Origin: Spirochaetales bacterium
Lineage (GTDB): Bacteria; Spirochaetota; Spirochaetia; SZUA-6; DRHE01
Length of the DNA: 41,528 nucleotides
Assembly: GCA_030615505.1 (NCBI GenBank)
Contig: JAUWZD010000035.1
Span: 1-41,528 of the forward strand
Direction: 5' to 3'
Shown: piece by piece, positions 24,021-33,295 of the stretch
Layout of the letters: each line of letters starts with the position of its first letter
Numbering within the stretch: position 1 is the first letter of the stretch
Notes under the pieces: model-generated
The model's input: only the letters and a program-made list of their open reading frames with translations
What the model was told of the DNA's origin: nothing
Database searches by the model: none
Translations under genes and position numbers: made by a program

Positions 24021-24955
24021 TAGATACTGAGCCTCTCCAATACCTGAGCCGCAGCTCCTAAAAGCCCTGCATTGTTTTGCAGTTGGGCAATATGTATCTC
24101 TACATCTTTACGTAAATGGGACCACGCAAAATCATCGATCTTATCGGTGACCGGTTTAAGGAGAATGTCACCTGCCCGGGAAACACCGCCACCGATTATA
24201 CAAGCTTCCAGGTTTAAAAGATTAATACATATGCCTAAAACCCGGGCTATGGCTGAAGCAGCTTCTTCAACAGCCGCTTCTGCGCACTTTTCCCCTTTCC
24301 CGGCAAGCTGGAAAATATCCTTAGTAGATATATTCTCCGGGAATCTCGATCCGCGTTTCTTGCATTTCTCCTTGTAGTTCCGTAGTATTGCCGGAGCGGA
24401 AGCGTACTGTTCAAAACATCCCCGGGAGCCGCAGTTGCACCAGACTCCTCCAGGATCAAGGCAGACATGACCGATCTCTCCGGCAAAGCCCCGTGATCCT
24501 CTGAATACCTTACCGTTTAAAACAAGGCCGCCTCCGATCCCCGTACCGAGTGTCAGCAGAACAAAATTTTTATACTTTTTACCTATCCCGAACTCAAGCT
24601 CCCCTGCTGCCGCACATGTTGCGTCATTATCCGCAAAAACCGGTACATTGAACTTATCTTTAAAAAAATCAGTTAAAGAGTTGCCTCGGAGATTAGGAAT
24701 GTTTCTGGCTCCTGCCAACAATATACCTGTCTGGCTTTCTATGAAGCCGGGTGCTCCTATGCCGATGGCGGCAAGTTCACCAGGAGTATCATTATGAAGC
24801 TCTTCCAGGAGGTGGGATATGAGTGTCATAATATTAACAAATTGGGATCTGGCATTAATAGATACTCTATCTTGCTTTAAAATATTTCCTGAGGGATCAA
24901 CCAATCCAATTTTGGCCGAGCTTCCTCCCAAATCAACACCGGCAAAGTACTTCAT
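24020..24955 (-). CDS. ROK-family sugar kinase, probable glucokinase
   Basis: ATP-dependent hexose kinase. The ATP-binding motif GVDLGGSSAKIGLVD is at the start. The sugar/catalytic segment is NVPVFADNDATCAAAGE, the phosphate motif is LTLGTGIGGGLV, and the ROK zinc signature is GHVCLDPGGVWCNCGSRGCFEQ. With no DNA-binding N-terminus it is an enzyme, not a repressor. The ATG at 24955 has no classical ribosome site and lies 8 bases after a -10, so translation is probably leaderless. It is the first gene of an operon with tgt, a gamma carbonic anhydrase, NlpC/P60 and murJ. Glucokinase is likely, but other sugars are possible. Confidence 0.9.
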   Translation of the reverse strand: MKYFAGVDLGGSSAKIGLVDPSGNILKQDRVSINARSQFVNIMTLISHLLEELHNDTPGELAAIGIGAPGFIESQTGILLAGARNIPNLRGNSLTDFFKDKFNVPVFADNDATCAAAGELEFGIGKKYKNFVLLTLGTGIGGGLVLNGKVFRGSRGFAGEIGHVCLDPGGVWCNCGSRGCFEQYASAPAILRNYKEKCKKRGSRFPENISTKDIFQLAGKGEKCAEAAVEEAASAIARVLGICINLLNLEACIIGGGVSRAGDILLKPVTDKIDDFAWSHLRKDVEIHIAQLQNNAGLLGAAAQVLERLSI

Positions 24956-24963
24956 ACACCCCG

Positions 24964-24992
24964 ATTATAACGGAAGCCCTTCTGCCTGCCAA
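24964..24992 (-). promoter_or_regulatory. Promoter of the ROK kinase-tgt-murJ operon
   Basis: TTGGCA (24992-24987), a 17-base spacer and a perfect TATAAT (24969-24964) on the minus strand. Only 8 bases (CGGGGTGT) separate the -10 from the ATG, so the transcript has essentially no 5' leader. Confidence 0.65.
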
Positions 24993-25017
24993 CAGGGAGA
25001 AATCATATTGAGTGTAT

Positions 25018-25046
25018 GGATAATATTATTCCAACCGGATAATATT
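25018..25046. repeat. Paired GGATAATATT repeats, possible operator
   Basis: GGATAATATT occurs twice (25018-25027, 25037-25046), 19 bases apart, and the inner part also forms an imperfect hairpin (AATATTATTCC-AACC-GGATAATATT). It lies upstream of the ROK kinase promoter in the 183-base gap after lptG. A separate 7-bp stem (AGAGAAG 25090-25096 with CTTCTCT 25112-25118) near the lptG end has no T run. No gene is seen in this gap. Confidence 0.3.
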
Positions 25047-25138
25047 CAGTATTGTTTTTATTATAATTGTTTGAATGGCATTAAGATTCAGAGAAGACAA
25101 CTTATCCATTACTTCTCTATTCCCCACTGAATTTGCTC

Positions 25139-26218
25139 TTAAGTTCTGGCCATTTTAAGCAGAAATAAGCCGATTATGAAAAAGAATATGAATGAAGCCC
25201 CTGCGCCTGTTAAAGGGGAAAGGTAACCGCTTTTAGCTAGAATTAGCGAAATCATCTGGGATACGTAATAAATAACAAAGATCACCAAAGAAGTTAGAAG
25301 ATTCATGAGCAGAATATTTCTCTTGAATCTGCCCCCCACTCCACTTGCAATAATGGCAACAATTAAGGGACTCAAAGCAAAAAAGAATTTCTTATAGTAT
25401 TCCGTTAATGCCTCTCTGTAGGGCAGACCGGCATTTTTTAATCTGTTCACCCAGTCAAGTGCATCCCTGCGGTTCATCTCTTCAATGTCTTGAGTGGTTT
25501 TGCGAAAAGTGGCTGGTGGTTCTGCCAGTTCAGGTGAATCATAGATTCCTACAATATGATCCGTTATAACGCCTGATTCAGTTCCTTCTCTGTAGATACT
25601 ACAATTATACAGAACCCAGTTTGTGCCATTCCACTCTCCCCGGTCTGCATCGATTCGTGATTCAAACCTGCCGTTCTGATCCTGGATTATAATCGTTACA
25701 TTAGTCAGAGATTCTCTCTTATTATTATAATAATCAACATGGTAAACGGTCTGCATGTCGCTGCTCATTACAGTCACATTGGAATTACTATAAGAGACTG
25801 TCTGATTAACCACATTCCGGTACAAATCAGTCTTCTGCTTGAGTGTTTGGATAACAATTCTGTCTTCAAATATAAATCCACCTACACTCAATATAATTCC
25901 AATGGCAATGAATGGAACAATCAGGCTGTAAAGGCTGATTCCAGATCCCAGCACTGCAATGAGCTCATTATTCATGTACAGACTTCCTAAGGTGAAAGAG
26001 ATAGTAAAGAGGAGAGCTGCCGGTATTGAATAAGAGATGCACTTTGGAAGGTATAAAAAGGCTATTGATAGAATTTCTCTTAAGGTTGCATCATGAGCGA
26101 GATAACGCCATAAATTGGCGAAAATATCCAGAAGCTGAAGTATGAGGATAAAAAATAAAATAGAAAAAAGAAAAATAGGCAAAAAGGCTAAAATCAACAT
26201 TTTATACAGGGTTTTCAC
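25139..26218 (-). CDS. lptG: LptF/LptG family lipid export permease (second copy)
   Basis: YjgP/YjgQ family inner-membrane protein. Two N-terminal helices (ILAFLPIFLFSILFFILIL) precede a periplasmic beta-jellyroll domain (VYHVDYYNNKRESLTNVTII, DADRGEWNGTNWVLYNC), and further helices follow at the C-terminus. These permeases, with LptB2, extract lipopolysaccharide or other lipids toward the outer membrane. An open frame runs further upstream, but a GTG at 26218 overlaps the TGA of the preceding permease gene (GTGA) and gives 359 residues, the usual size. Calling it G rather than F is a guess from order. Spirochaetes such as Treponema lack classical LPS, so the cargo may be another lipid. Confidence 0.85.
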   Translation of the reverse strand: MKTLYKMLILAFLPIFLFSILFFILILQLLDIFANLWRYLAHDATLREILSIAFLYLPKCISYSIPAALLFTISFTLGSLYMNNELIAVLGSGISLYSLIVPFIAIGIILSVGGFIFEDRIVIQTLKQKTDLYRNVVNQTVSYSNSNVTVMSSDMQTVYHVDYYNNKRESLTNVTIIIQDQNGRFESRIDADRGEWNGTNWVLYNCSIYREGTESGVITDHIVGIYDSPELAEPPATFRKTTQDIEEMNRRDALDWVNRLKNAGLPYREALTEYYKKFFFALSPLIVAIIASGVGGRFKRNILLMNLLTSLVIFVIYYVSQMISLILAKSGYLSPLTGAGASFIFFFIIGLFLLKMART

Positions 26219-27504
26219 TGTCTTAACCGTAAATAGAGAAGTATTCCGCCCAGGAGGATAATAAAAAAATTCGGGAACCACATTGCAATGAATGGGGGAA
26301 TCTCCATACGGACTCCCAGTGTGTGCCCTGTAAACAATAATCCCCAGTAGAGGGCTGACATGAATAAACCGATACCGAATCCTAATGTTTTGCCGCTTTT
26401 TTTGGCATAAAGGCCCACAGGAAAGGCGAATACTACAAAAATTAAGCATGACAGGGGTACAGAGAATTTTTTATAAAATTCAAGTTGAAAAAGCTGGAGA
26501 TTTCTGTCAGTTACCTTTCTGAGCTTATTTTTTTCATATCTTTGGAAAACGTTCGAAATTGTATTGAGTCTTTCGGTGATCAGACTTCTGTTTTCGCTTG
26601 AAAAATCTTTAAGATAGCGCACTTCCATTGCAAGTTCGTAACGCTCTTTTCGAAGATTATTCTCATGTTCCCTCTGCTTTTTTTTCAGATCCTCTTTCAT
26701 TACTTTTATTTCCCGCCATACATCCACGGAACTCATCTCTCTTGGTCCCGGATTGATAAAGGAAACATTTATATTCTTTAAAAGTATATTATAAATCATG
26801 GATTCAGATTTAGTATACTCAAACTGTTCTTGATCCGGCGTAGTAGGCAGATGGCTGAACACATCTTCCAGATAAAAAGAAACTACTCCCTGCTGCGCTT
26901 TACTCTCCCCAAGATAAGCTCTTTTAGCCTTGATAATCCTTTTCCGCTTTTTTGAATCCTTATCAATAATAATGATATTTTCGATCCTATCTTCCTTTAC
27001 ATCTCCTGTTATAATGATTGTGTCCTTATATCTTTTTATCGAATACGGCTCCAGCTCAATACCCGGGTTGGTGTAAAGTATCTTCCGGTACATGCGTCCA
27101 AGCCGAATGTTGCCCAGAGGTAAAAAATAATCATTCATTACAAATGATACGGAAGAGAGAATGACACTCATCACTAAAAGGGGCAAAAAGATCCTGCTTA
27201 AAGGTATGCCGGATGCTTTAAAAGCTAAAATCTCATTATCCGATGAAAGCCTGCCTACTGCCATGAGAGCCCCAACCAAGGAGCCGAATGGAAAGGCTAA
27301 AGCGATGATCGCTGGAAGTGAAAAAATGATAAAAAGGACTACATCCCAGAATGGAACCCTTTTGGAAAATATCTCTTCCGCCATGAGCAGCAGTTGGTTT
27401 ATGAAGAATATGAAAAAAAAGAAGAGAAATGCAATTAAAAAGGACAGAAGAAACTCAAGTAAAATGTAGCTGTATATTTGCTTATAAACTATTCCGGTCT
27501 TCAT
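26215..27504 (-). CDS. lptF: LptF/LptG family lipid export permease (first copy)
   Basis: Partner of the following lptG-like gene. It has the N-terminal helices (LLEFLLSFLIAFLFFFFIFF), the family segment LSSDNEILAFKASGIPLSRI with NDYFLPLGN, a periplasmic domain, and C-terminal helices (PLSCLIFVVFAFPVGLYAKK). A charged insert of about 70 residues (EIKVMKEDLKKKQREHENNL), probably coiled coil, lengthens it to 429 residues versus about 360. The ATG at 27504 is preferred over a TTG at 27537; it overlaps the upstream lipoprotein gene by 23 bases. F versus G naming is by gene order only. Confidence 0.85.
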   Translation of the reverse strand: MKTGIVYKQIYSYILLEFLLSFLIAFLFFFFIFFINQLLLMAEEIFSKRVPFWDVVLFIIFSLPAIIALAFPFGSLVGALMAVGRLSSDNEILAFKASGIPLSRIFLPLLVMSVILSSVSFVMNDYFLPLGNIRLGRMYRKILYTNPGIELEPYSIKRYKDTIIITGDVKEDRIENIIIIDKDSKKRKRIIKAKRAYLGESKAQQGVVSFYLEDVFSHLPTTPDQEQFEYTKSESMIYNILLKNINVSFINPGPREMSSVDVWREIKVMKEDLKKKQREHENNLRKERYELAMEVRYLKDFSSENRSLITERLNTISNVFQRYEKNKLRKVTDRNLQLFQLEFYKKFSVPLSCLIFVVFAFPVGLYAKKSGKTLGFGIGLFMSALYWGLLFTGHTLGVRMEIPPFIAMWFPNFFIILLGGILLYLRLRQ

Positions 27505-29131
27505 AGTGAACTGTAACTCCACATCCAAGAGTTCCAAAATATATCAACGGCGGTGAATAGCAGCTTGCGCTTATATCTAAAGATGAAAGTCCCTCTCTTA
27601 ACCCAATAACGCGCCACTGTTCTGATTCTTTATCGAATGCGTTTACTCCGCCTCCGAAGGTGCCGAAGTAGAGTCCGGATTTTGCCCGAACTCCACAGAG
27701 TATCCAATTATCACTGATTATTCCAGCTTCTTTGCTTAAATGGGATAGTTGATTTGAATCACAACTCCACCTATATAATCCATTGCCGTATGTGCCGATC
27801 CACACTTCCGGATAATCGTAAAGAATCATGGTAATATTTCGGGATTTAAAATTATTATTTACAGTGTCAAAATTCTTTAAGGTGTCACTCTGCAGGTCAA
27901 AAATTACTACTCCCAAATTCATGGTACCTATAAACAGATGCTTATCAATGAGCTCAAGACAATTGATGAATTTACCGGGAAGCCCGTTATGGGAAATACT
28001 CTGCCATTGTTTATTACTATATCGCCACAGTCCTCTTCCCAGGGTACCCACAAAGATAGTACCGGCAACATATTTAATATCCTCGATCCGGTCGGGGTTG
28101 GAATTATTCTGGCTGAAATGCTTAATTTCCTGCCAATACGATGATGACTTGGAGTATACAAAGAGTCCCCGGTAGGTTCCAATCCATACTCTTTCATCGG
28201 TAATTTCGATACATCGAACTGTGTTCGCTACAAGGCTCTCCTTACCCTGAATGAATACTGTTGACTCCCTGCTGCCCTGAGAATAGCGGGCAATTCCTCC
28301 GTTCCATGTTCCGATCCAGAGATCATCATCATCGACTGCTAAAGCTGAAATATTCCCATCGTTTAAACCGAAAATCTCAGGAGTAATAATCTGCCACTCA
28401 AGCCGTTTCTTAATGCTGTAATAAAGCTTCTTTTCTTCTATCGTTAATGTCTCAAAGCGGATATTCTCAAGCTGGCTTCTGGCAAGTTCGTGGTTACTAC
28501 GGTAATAAAGGGAAATTTCCGCCAGTCGCAGCCAGACACCTGACCAGGCCCGGTACGATTCGAATGTCTCCAAAGGAAACCGTTTGTGCTTTTTATATAA
28601 GTTAAAGGATTCACCCGCCGCAGATGCAAATCTTTGCCTGTTGACTGTTTCCAGATAGTAATTGTAAGCCTCCTCATATTCCCCTTCCTGGTAATACAGA
28701 TTGCCTAAATGGACCAGGCTTTCAATTCGGAGATCAATTTCATCTATATGTTGGATAATTTTTTTTAGATATAATCGAGCTTTAAACTTTTCATTCCGCA
28801 TCAAGGCAATTTTAGCCTGAAGGAGGAGTAATTCAGGCTTCACCGGAGCCTGTGGGTTTTCCTCGTGTATGGAATATATAATATCCAGCGCTTCGTTATA
28901 ACGGCCTTCAGTATAGAAGTTTTCGGTTTTTCTGTATAATGATTCGTACGAATTTTCATCTGCCTCTTCAATTACCTGATGAGGCTCCATATCCTGGGTG
29001 GGTAAATCGCTTACCCTGAATGCACTTGTGCAGGCAGCTAAAGCCCATAACAAGCCTAAGGCTGTTGTGATTATAACTGTATAGGCGGGACTCAGCCGGG
29101 CTGATGACCTGCTATATGCCGGTGGAACCAA
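27482..29131 (-). CDS. Lipoprotein with TPRs and a two-component-regulator-type beta-propeller
   Basis: The N-terminus has a lipoprotein signal: LLWALAAC, with Cys as acylation site. Residues about 55-230 are TPR-like helices (YTEGRYNEALDIIYSIHEEN, LGNLYYQEGEYEEAYNYYLE). From about 255 to the end are repeated propeller blades of the Reg_prop type, each with W-I-G-T followed by G-G/G-L (LWIGTWNGGIARY, VWIGTYRGLFVYS, IFVGTLGRGLWRYS, VWIGTYGNGLYRWS). The start is TTG, inside the end of dut. Located directly before lptF-lptG, it may act with lipid export; that is context only. A sensor function is suggested by the propeller type, but no kinase domain is attached. Confidence 0.8.
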   Translation of the reverse strand: MVPPAYSRSSARLSPAYTVIITTALGLLWALAACTSAFRVSDLPTQDMEPHQVIEEADENSYESLYRKTENFYTEGRYNEALDIIYSIHEENPQAPVKPELLLLQAKIALMRNEKFKARLYLKKIIQHIDEIDLRIESLVHLGNLYYQEGEYEEAYNYYLETVNRQRFASAAGESFNLYKKHKRFPLETFESYRAWSGVWLRLAEISLYYRSNHELARSQLENIRFETLTIEEKKLYYSIKKRLEWQIITPEIFGLNDGNISALAVDDDDLWIGTWNGGIARYSQGSRESTVFIQGKESLVANTVRCIEITDERVWIGTYRGLFVYSKSSSYWQEIKHFSQNNSNPDRIEDIKYVAGTIFVGTLGRGLWRYSNKQWQSISHNGLPGKFINCLELIDKHLFIGTMNLGVVIFDLQSDTLKNFDTVNNNFKSRNITMILYDYPEVWIGTYGNGLYRWSCDSNQLSHLSKEAGIISDNWILCGVRAKSGLYFGTFGGGVNAFDKESEQWRVIGLREGLSSLDISASCYSPPLIYFGTLGCGVTVHYEDRNSL

Positions 29132-29549
29132 ACCCGCTCTCTCCCCTGTTCGTCCCGTCTATACTGGTCTGAGGAAGAAACTCAGCCTGCCAAAAATGGG
29201 AAAAGACGATCTGTGCTATGCGGTCTCCTCGTTTTATAGTAAAGGGGGAATCGCCTAGATTAATAAGGATAACCTGTATTTCTCCCCGGTAATCGGAATC
29301 AACAGTACCCGGGCTGTTCAACACAGTAACACCGTGTTTCATAGCAAGGCCTGAGCGTGGACGAATCTGTGCTTCAAAACCGGAGGGAATTTGTACATTA
29401 ACACCAGTCGAAATTATTTTTCGTTCACCAACTCTTAAGGTAATCTCATTATCAATGTCAGCCCTGAGATCTGCACCGGCAGCCCCTGTGGATCTGTATT
29501 CAGGTTTCAAATTCGATTTTGCAATACAAGGTACACGTATTCTATTCAT
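29112..29549 (-). CDS. dut: Deoxyuridine 5'-triphosphate nucleotidohydrolase (dUTPase)
   Basis: Hydrolyses dUTP to dUMP and PPi, keeping uracil out of DNA and feeding thymidylate synthesis. All five motifs of the trimeric family are visible: GAAGADLRADI, RPRSGLAMKHG, NSPGTVDSDYRGEI (catalytic Asp), GDRIAQIVF and the C-terminal arm RGESGFGSTG. Length (145 residues) is standard. It starts 15 bases after the M16 peptidase gene and its 3' end overlaps the lipoprotein gene by 20 bases, within the long rimP-to-lptG operon. Confidence 0.97.
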   Translation of the reverse strand: MNRIRVPCIAKSNLKPEYRSTGAAGADLRADIDNEITLRVGERKIISTGVNVQIPSGFEAQIRPRSGLAMKHGVTVLNSPGTVDSDYRGEIQVILINLGDSPFTIKRGDRIAQIVFSHFWQAEFLPQTSIDGTNRGESGFGSTGI

Positions 29550-29564
29550 TTAAAGCATTATCCA

Positions 29565-30824
29565 TTAAAAATTGTACCCCGTGCAATTCAGACTTTTAAG
29601 TTTCCTGCTGCCATAGACCAGCAAATTAAAATTATTGGGCTTAATGATTCTCTCAATCACTTCATAAATATCTTCAGGTAACACTTCTTCAAGGAGATGA
29701 AGGGATTCTTTATACTCAAGGACCTGGCCGGTTAAAATGTACTGACGCATTAATCGCTTCATCCTGTTTTCCATATCTTCCCTGGCTAGCGTAAGATTGC
29801 CTTTTATCTGGCTTTTTGCATTTTCAACTTCTCTTTTGTCCGGCGGTTCTAAAAGACAACGCTTTAATTCCTTATTGAGTGCATTTAAAAACTTAGGCAC
29901 TGACTCCGGAAGTGTATTGGCATATATTGTCCACAGAGCAGTATCTGAATAGTAGGTTCTGAATGTATAGATTGTATAGCATAGACCTTCATTATCTCTC
30001 AGTCTCTGAAACAGTCTGGAGCTCATTGACTCCCCGAAAAGCGTGCTGAAGACAAGCTCTTTGAAGTATTGCTTGATAATCCCTGGAATGCTGTAACAAA
30101 TTCCTGAATAAATATGGATCTGCTGAAACTTGTCTCGAATAAGCTTCCAGCTTAGATGCCTGACCGGCGGAGTACGGTCAGCATGGAAATTAGAGCTTCT
30201 GCCATTAGGTAATTTCTTCTGCAATAGATTAAGCATTTCATCGGGAATTAACTTTCCTGAAGCCGTGATCACGATATTTAAAGAATTGTACCGTTCCTTA
30301 AAAAAATCCATTAGCTCACAGCGTGTTATCTGCCTTATCTGACTGATTTTTCCGGTAATCCTGCGGGAGAGGGGGTGATCTTTCCACATCTGCTCCAGAT
30401 AAAACTCATGGCCCTTTTCATCCGGGTTATCCTCTATGGAATTTATTTCATTGATAATAACCAGCTTTTCTTTTTCTATTTCCTCTTTATTCAGTATAGA
30501 GTTCGTAATCATGTCCGAGAGTATTTCAATGGCTAAAGATCTGTGTTCACCGGGCAGTGTACAGTATAAGCATGTAAGCTCTTTTTCGGTAAAGGCGTTT
30601 AAGAAACCCCCAACACGTTCAACCTCTGAAGCAATTTGATAAACTGTGCGTTTTGAGGTTCCTTTAAAAAGCATATGTTCCAGAAAATGAGAATAACCTC
30701 TCTCACTTTTATTCTCATCTCTAGAGCCGTGTAGCTGCCAGAAGCCGATGGACACAACTTCTGTATAATCCACCGGCTCCAAAATAACACGAATGCCATT
30801 ATCCAGCTGGCAGGTTTGAATCAA
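29565..30824 (-). CDS. M16 family zinc metallopeptidase
   Basis: Pitrilysin/processing-peptidase family. The inverted zinc motif HxxEH is H46-F-L-E49-H50, and the third ligand is E126 (VIINEIN), 76 residues later, the right spacing. The second domain has the normal R/Y region (SSRLFQRLRDNEGLCYTIYT). The start is TTG at 30824 with GGAG 7 bases upstream, 3 bases after pnp. M16 genes often sit near pnp and dut in bacteria. It is probably cytoplasmic (no signal peptide) and degrades peptides. The 419-residue length is the one-subunit form that works as a dimer. Confidence 0.9.
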   Translation of the reverse strand: MIQTCQLDNGIRVILEPVDYTEVVSIGFWQLHGSRDENKSERGYSHFLEHMLFKGTSKRTVYQIASEVERVGGFLNAFTEKELTCLYCTLPGEHRSLAIEILSDMITNSILNKEEIEKEKLVIINEINSIEDNPDEKGHEFYLEQMWKDHPLSRRITGKISQIRQITRCELMDFFKERYNSLNIVITASGKLIPDEMLNLLQKKLPNGRSSNFHADRTPPVRHLSWKLIRDKFQQIHIYSGICYSIPGIIKQYFKELVFSTLFGESMSSRLFQRLRDNEGLCYTIYTFRTYYSDTALWTIYANTLPESVPKFLNALNKELKRCLLEPPDKREVENAKSQIKGNLTLAREDMENRMKRLMRQYILTGQVLEYKESLHLLEEVLPEDIYEVIERIIKPNNFNLLVYGSRKLKSLNCTGYNF

Positions 30825-30827
30825 ATT

Positions 30828-33014
30828 TTATCTCCGGCGTGGTCTTCTCTCTCTGATATCTCTTGATCCCTGTCGATTATAGCCGGAGCGTTCATTTGCA
30901 CTACGTTGGGAACCGGGTCGTGCTCCGGACACATTCTCAGGAATATCAATTATACTGAGATTTAATCGCCCCATCCTGTCAATCTCAAAAAGCTTAACTT
31001 TAACTTCATCTCCCTCTTGTAAAACATCTGTTACCGATCTAACACGCTCCTGAGACAGCCGGGAAATATGGCACAACCCTTCTTTACCAGGTAGGAATTC
31101 TATGAAGGCGCCAAAATCCATGATCCGTTTTACAGTTCCGACATACCATTTCCCTACCTCAGGTTCTTCTATAAGACTCCCGATCATGTTCTCAGCTTCT
31201 TCGGCACCATCTTTAGCCTTACAATAAATGGTCACATTCCCGTCATTTTCTACATTTATAGTGGCACCCGTTTTTTCAGAAATGCCCTTAATAGTTTTCC
31301 CGCCGGGCCCGATAATTGCTCCGATCTTATCCGTATCGATCTTCATTATGATAATCTTGGGTGCGTAATCTGAGATTGATCCTCTCGGTTTATCGATAGT
31401 CTGATTCATAATCTTGAGTATCTCAAGCCGGCCTTCTTTAGCCTGTTCAAGAGCTTCAGCTACAATATTGTAACCGACTCCCTCAATCTTTATATCCATC
31501 TGGAAGCCTGTAATTCCCTTTTCAGTACCGGCTACTTTAAAATCCATATCTCCGAGATGGTCCTCTACTCCAAGGATATCGCTCAAAATGACAGAATTTT
31601 CTCCATCCTTGACAAGGCCCATGGCAATACCCGCAACAGACTCCTTTATGGGAACTCCGGCATTAAGCAGGCTTAGTATACTGCTGCAGACAGTGGCCAT
31701 GGAAGATGAACCGTTGGATTCAAGAATCTCCGAGACAATACGGATAGTATAGGGAAACTCCTCCTTTGAGGGAAGTATTTCCTTAATGGTCCTCTCAGCA
31801 AGGTGCCCGTGACCTATTTCGCGTCTTCCTGCGCCCAGTCTGCCGGTCTCTCCCACGGAAAAGGGAGGAAAGTTATAATGCAGCATAAATCTCTTTCGTG
31901 TGTCCCCGTCAATATTGTCCATGATCTGCTCATCATAAACTGTACCCAGCGTGGTCACTGCCAGGGCCTGGGTTTCACCCCGGGTAAAAAGCGCGGAGCC
32001 GTGGGTTCGGGCCAGCACATCAATCTCGCATGTAATGGAACGTATATCTTTCGGACCCCTACCGTCGGTCCTGATCTTTTTCTCTAAAATTGATTTACGG
32101 ACAATTTCGGATTCCAATTTCTCAAACAATTCATGGACTAACTTAGTCTCTTCTTCCGATACTTTGTCTGTAAAACAATCAATGCACTCTTTATACACAC
32201 TGTTAATGGAATGTATTCTATTAATCTTTCCCTTAACAAAGCAGGCTTCTTCCATTTTAGGCTTAGCCCAGGACAATATTTCATCCCGGAGCGGGGCAGG
32301 AAGTGCCTCTTCCGAGTCTGTAATTTGTATCTTGTCTTTACCGGCTACTTTAGCAAACTCCAGCTGAATTCGACAGAGCTCCTTAATGGTCTTATGTGCC
32401 TCCTCAATGGCGCCTATCATGATCTCTTCCGAAATCTCACTGGCTCCTCCCTCGACCATGGTAATTCCCTTATCAGTTCCGGCCACAATAATTTCCAGCT
32501 CACACTGCTCTATTTGATCGTACCGGGGATTTACTATAAATCTACCGTCCATATAACCTATGCGTACAGCGCCTATGGGCCCGTCAAAGGGAATATCCGA
32601 AATAACCACAGCAGCTGATGAGGCTATCATGGCCAGAGTATCGGGCGGATTTATCTGATCCGTGGACATCGTTGTGGGAATGATTTGAATATCCTTTTTA
32701 AATCTCTTTGAAAACAGGGGGCGCATGGGTCTGTCGATGAGCCTGGAAACCAGTATCTCCTTATCCTTGGGCCTGCCCTCCCGTTTTATAAAACCTCCGG
32801 GAATCTTTCCTGCTGCATAGTATTTTTCGTTATATTCGACCGATAGAGGGACAAAATCTATATCCTCACGTTCCAATTCTGCAAAGCATACCGTGACGAT
32901 TACAGCCGAGCCGGCATATCGGGCAAAAACAGCGCTGTTAGCCTGTTTTGCCAGCCTTCCTGTTTCAAGAATCAGGTCTTCATCACCGATTCTTAATTTG
33001 ACTTGATGAATCAT
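30828..33014 (-). CDS. pnp: Polyribonucleotide nucleotidyltransferase (PNPase)
   Basis: 3'-to-5' phosphorolytic exoribonuclease of RNA decay. Two RNase PH domains are seen (VPLSVEYNEKYYAAGKIPGG, GREIGHGHLAER; phosphate/catalytic region DHLGDMDFKVAGT). A KH domain (IGAIIGPGGKTIKGISEKTG, about 560-620) and an S1 domain (VGTVKRIMDFGAFIEFLPGK, about 627-695) bind RNA. The C-terminus is Arg-rich (about 30 residues). Length of 728 residues is normal. AAGGA lies 7 bases before the ATG. It follows rpsO by two bases, the common rpsO-pnp arrangement, but with no room between them for the long regulatory hairpin of enteric bacteria. Confidence 0.98.
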   Translation of the reverse strand: MIHQVKLRIGDEDLILETGRLAKQANSAVFARYAGSAVIVTVCFAELEREDIDFVPLSVEYNEKYYAAGKIPGGFIKREGRPKDKEILVSRLIDRPMRPLFSKRFKKDIQIIPTTMSTDQINPPDTLAMIASSAAVVISDIPFDGPIGAVRIGYMDGRFIVNPRYDQIEQCELEIIVAGTDKGITMVEGGASEISEEIMIGAIEEAHKTIKELCRIQLEFAKVAGKDKIQITDSEEALPAPLRDEILSWAKPKMEEACFVKGKINRIHSINSVYKECIDCFTDKVSEEETKLVHELFEKLESEIVRKSILEKKIRTDGRGPKDIRSITCEIDVLARTHGSALFTRGETQALAVTTLGTVYDEQIMDNIDGDTRKRFMLHYNFPPFSVGETGRLGAGRREIGHGHLAERTIKEILPSKEEFPYTIRIVSEILESNGSSSMATVCSSILSLLNAGVPIKESVAGIAMGLVKDGENSVILSDILGVEDHLGDMDFKVAGTEKGITGFQMDIKIEGVGYNIVAEALEQAKEGRLEILKIMNQTIDKPRGSISDYAPKIIIMKIDTDKIGAIIGPGGKTIKGISEKTGATINVENDGNVTIYCKAKDGAEEAENMIGSLIEEPEVGKWYVGTVKRIMDFGAFIEFLPGKEGLCHISRLSQERVRSVTDVLQEGDEVKVKLFEIDRMGRLNLSIIDIPENVSGARPGSQRSANERSGYNRQGSRDIRERRPRRR

Positions 33015-33016
33015 AT

Positions 33017-33286
33017 CTATTTCCTTAATGACAATCTATTCAGAATATCCCGATATTTCTCAATATCCTTTTGTTTAAGATAATTAAGAAGCTTTCTTCG
33101 CTGCCCAACCATTTTAAGCAGACCTCTGCGTGAGTTATGATCCTTCTTATTCTGCTTAAAATGCTCGGTTAATTCTTGAATTCTCGTGGTTAGAAGAGCA
33201 ATTTGAACCTCAGACGATCCGGTATCTTTATCACTTCTGCCGAACTTCTTAATCACCTTCATTTTTTTCTCTTTTGTCAGTGGCAT
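33017..33286 (-). CDS. rpsO: 30S ribosomal protein S15
   Basis: Primary 16S rRNA-binding protein that nucleates the central platform of the small subunit. The 89-residue sequence has the conserved [20 protein letters not shown] and [20 protein letters not shown] blocks (rRNA-contacting residues). GGAGG lies 5 bases before the ATG. It sits between ribF and pnp in the translation operon. Confidence 0.98.
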   Translation of the reverse strand: MPLTKEKKMKVIKKFGRSDKDTGSSEVQIALLTTRIQELTEHFKQNKKDHNSRRGLLKMVGQRRKLLNYLKQKDIEKYRDILNRLSLRK

Positions 33287-33295
33287 TCATTCCTC

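Noticed and set aside
26219-26449. Long N-terminal extension of the second LptF/G-type gene
   Set aside because: It lies out of frame within the partner gene and is not family-like; the GTG overlap start gives the usual size.
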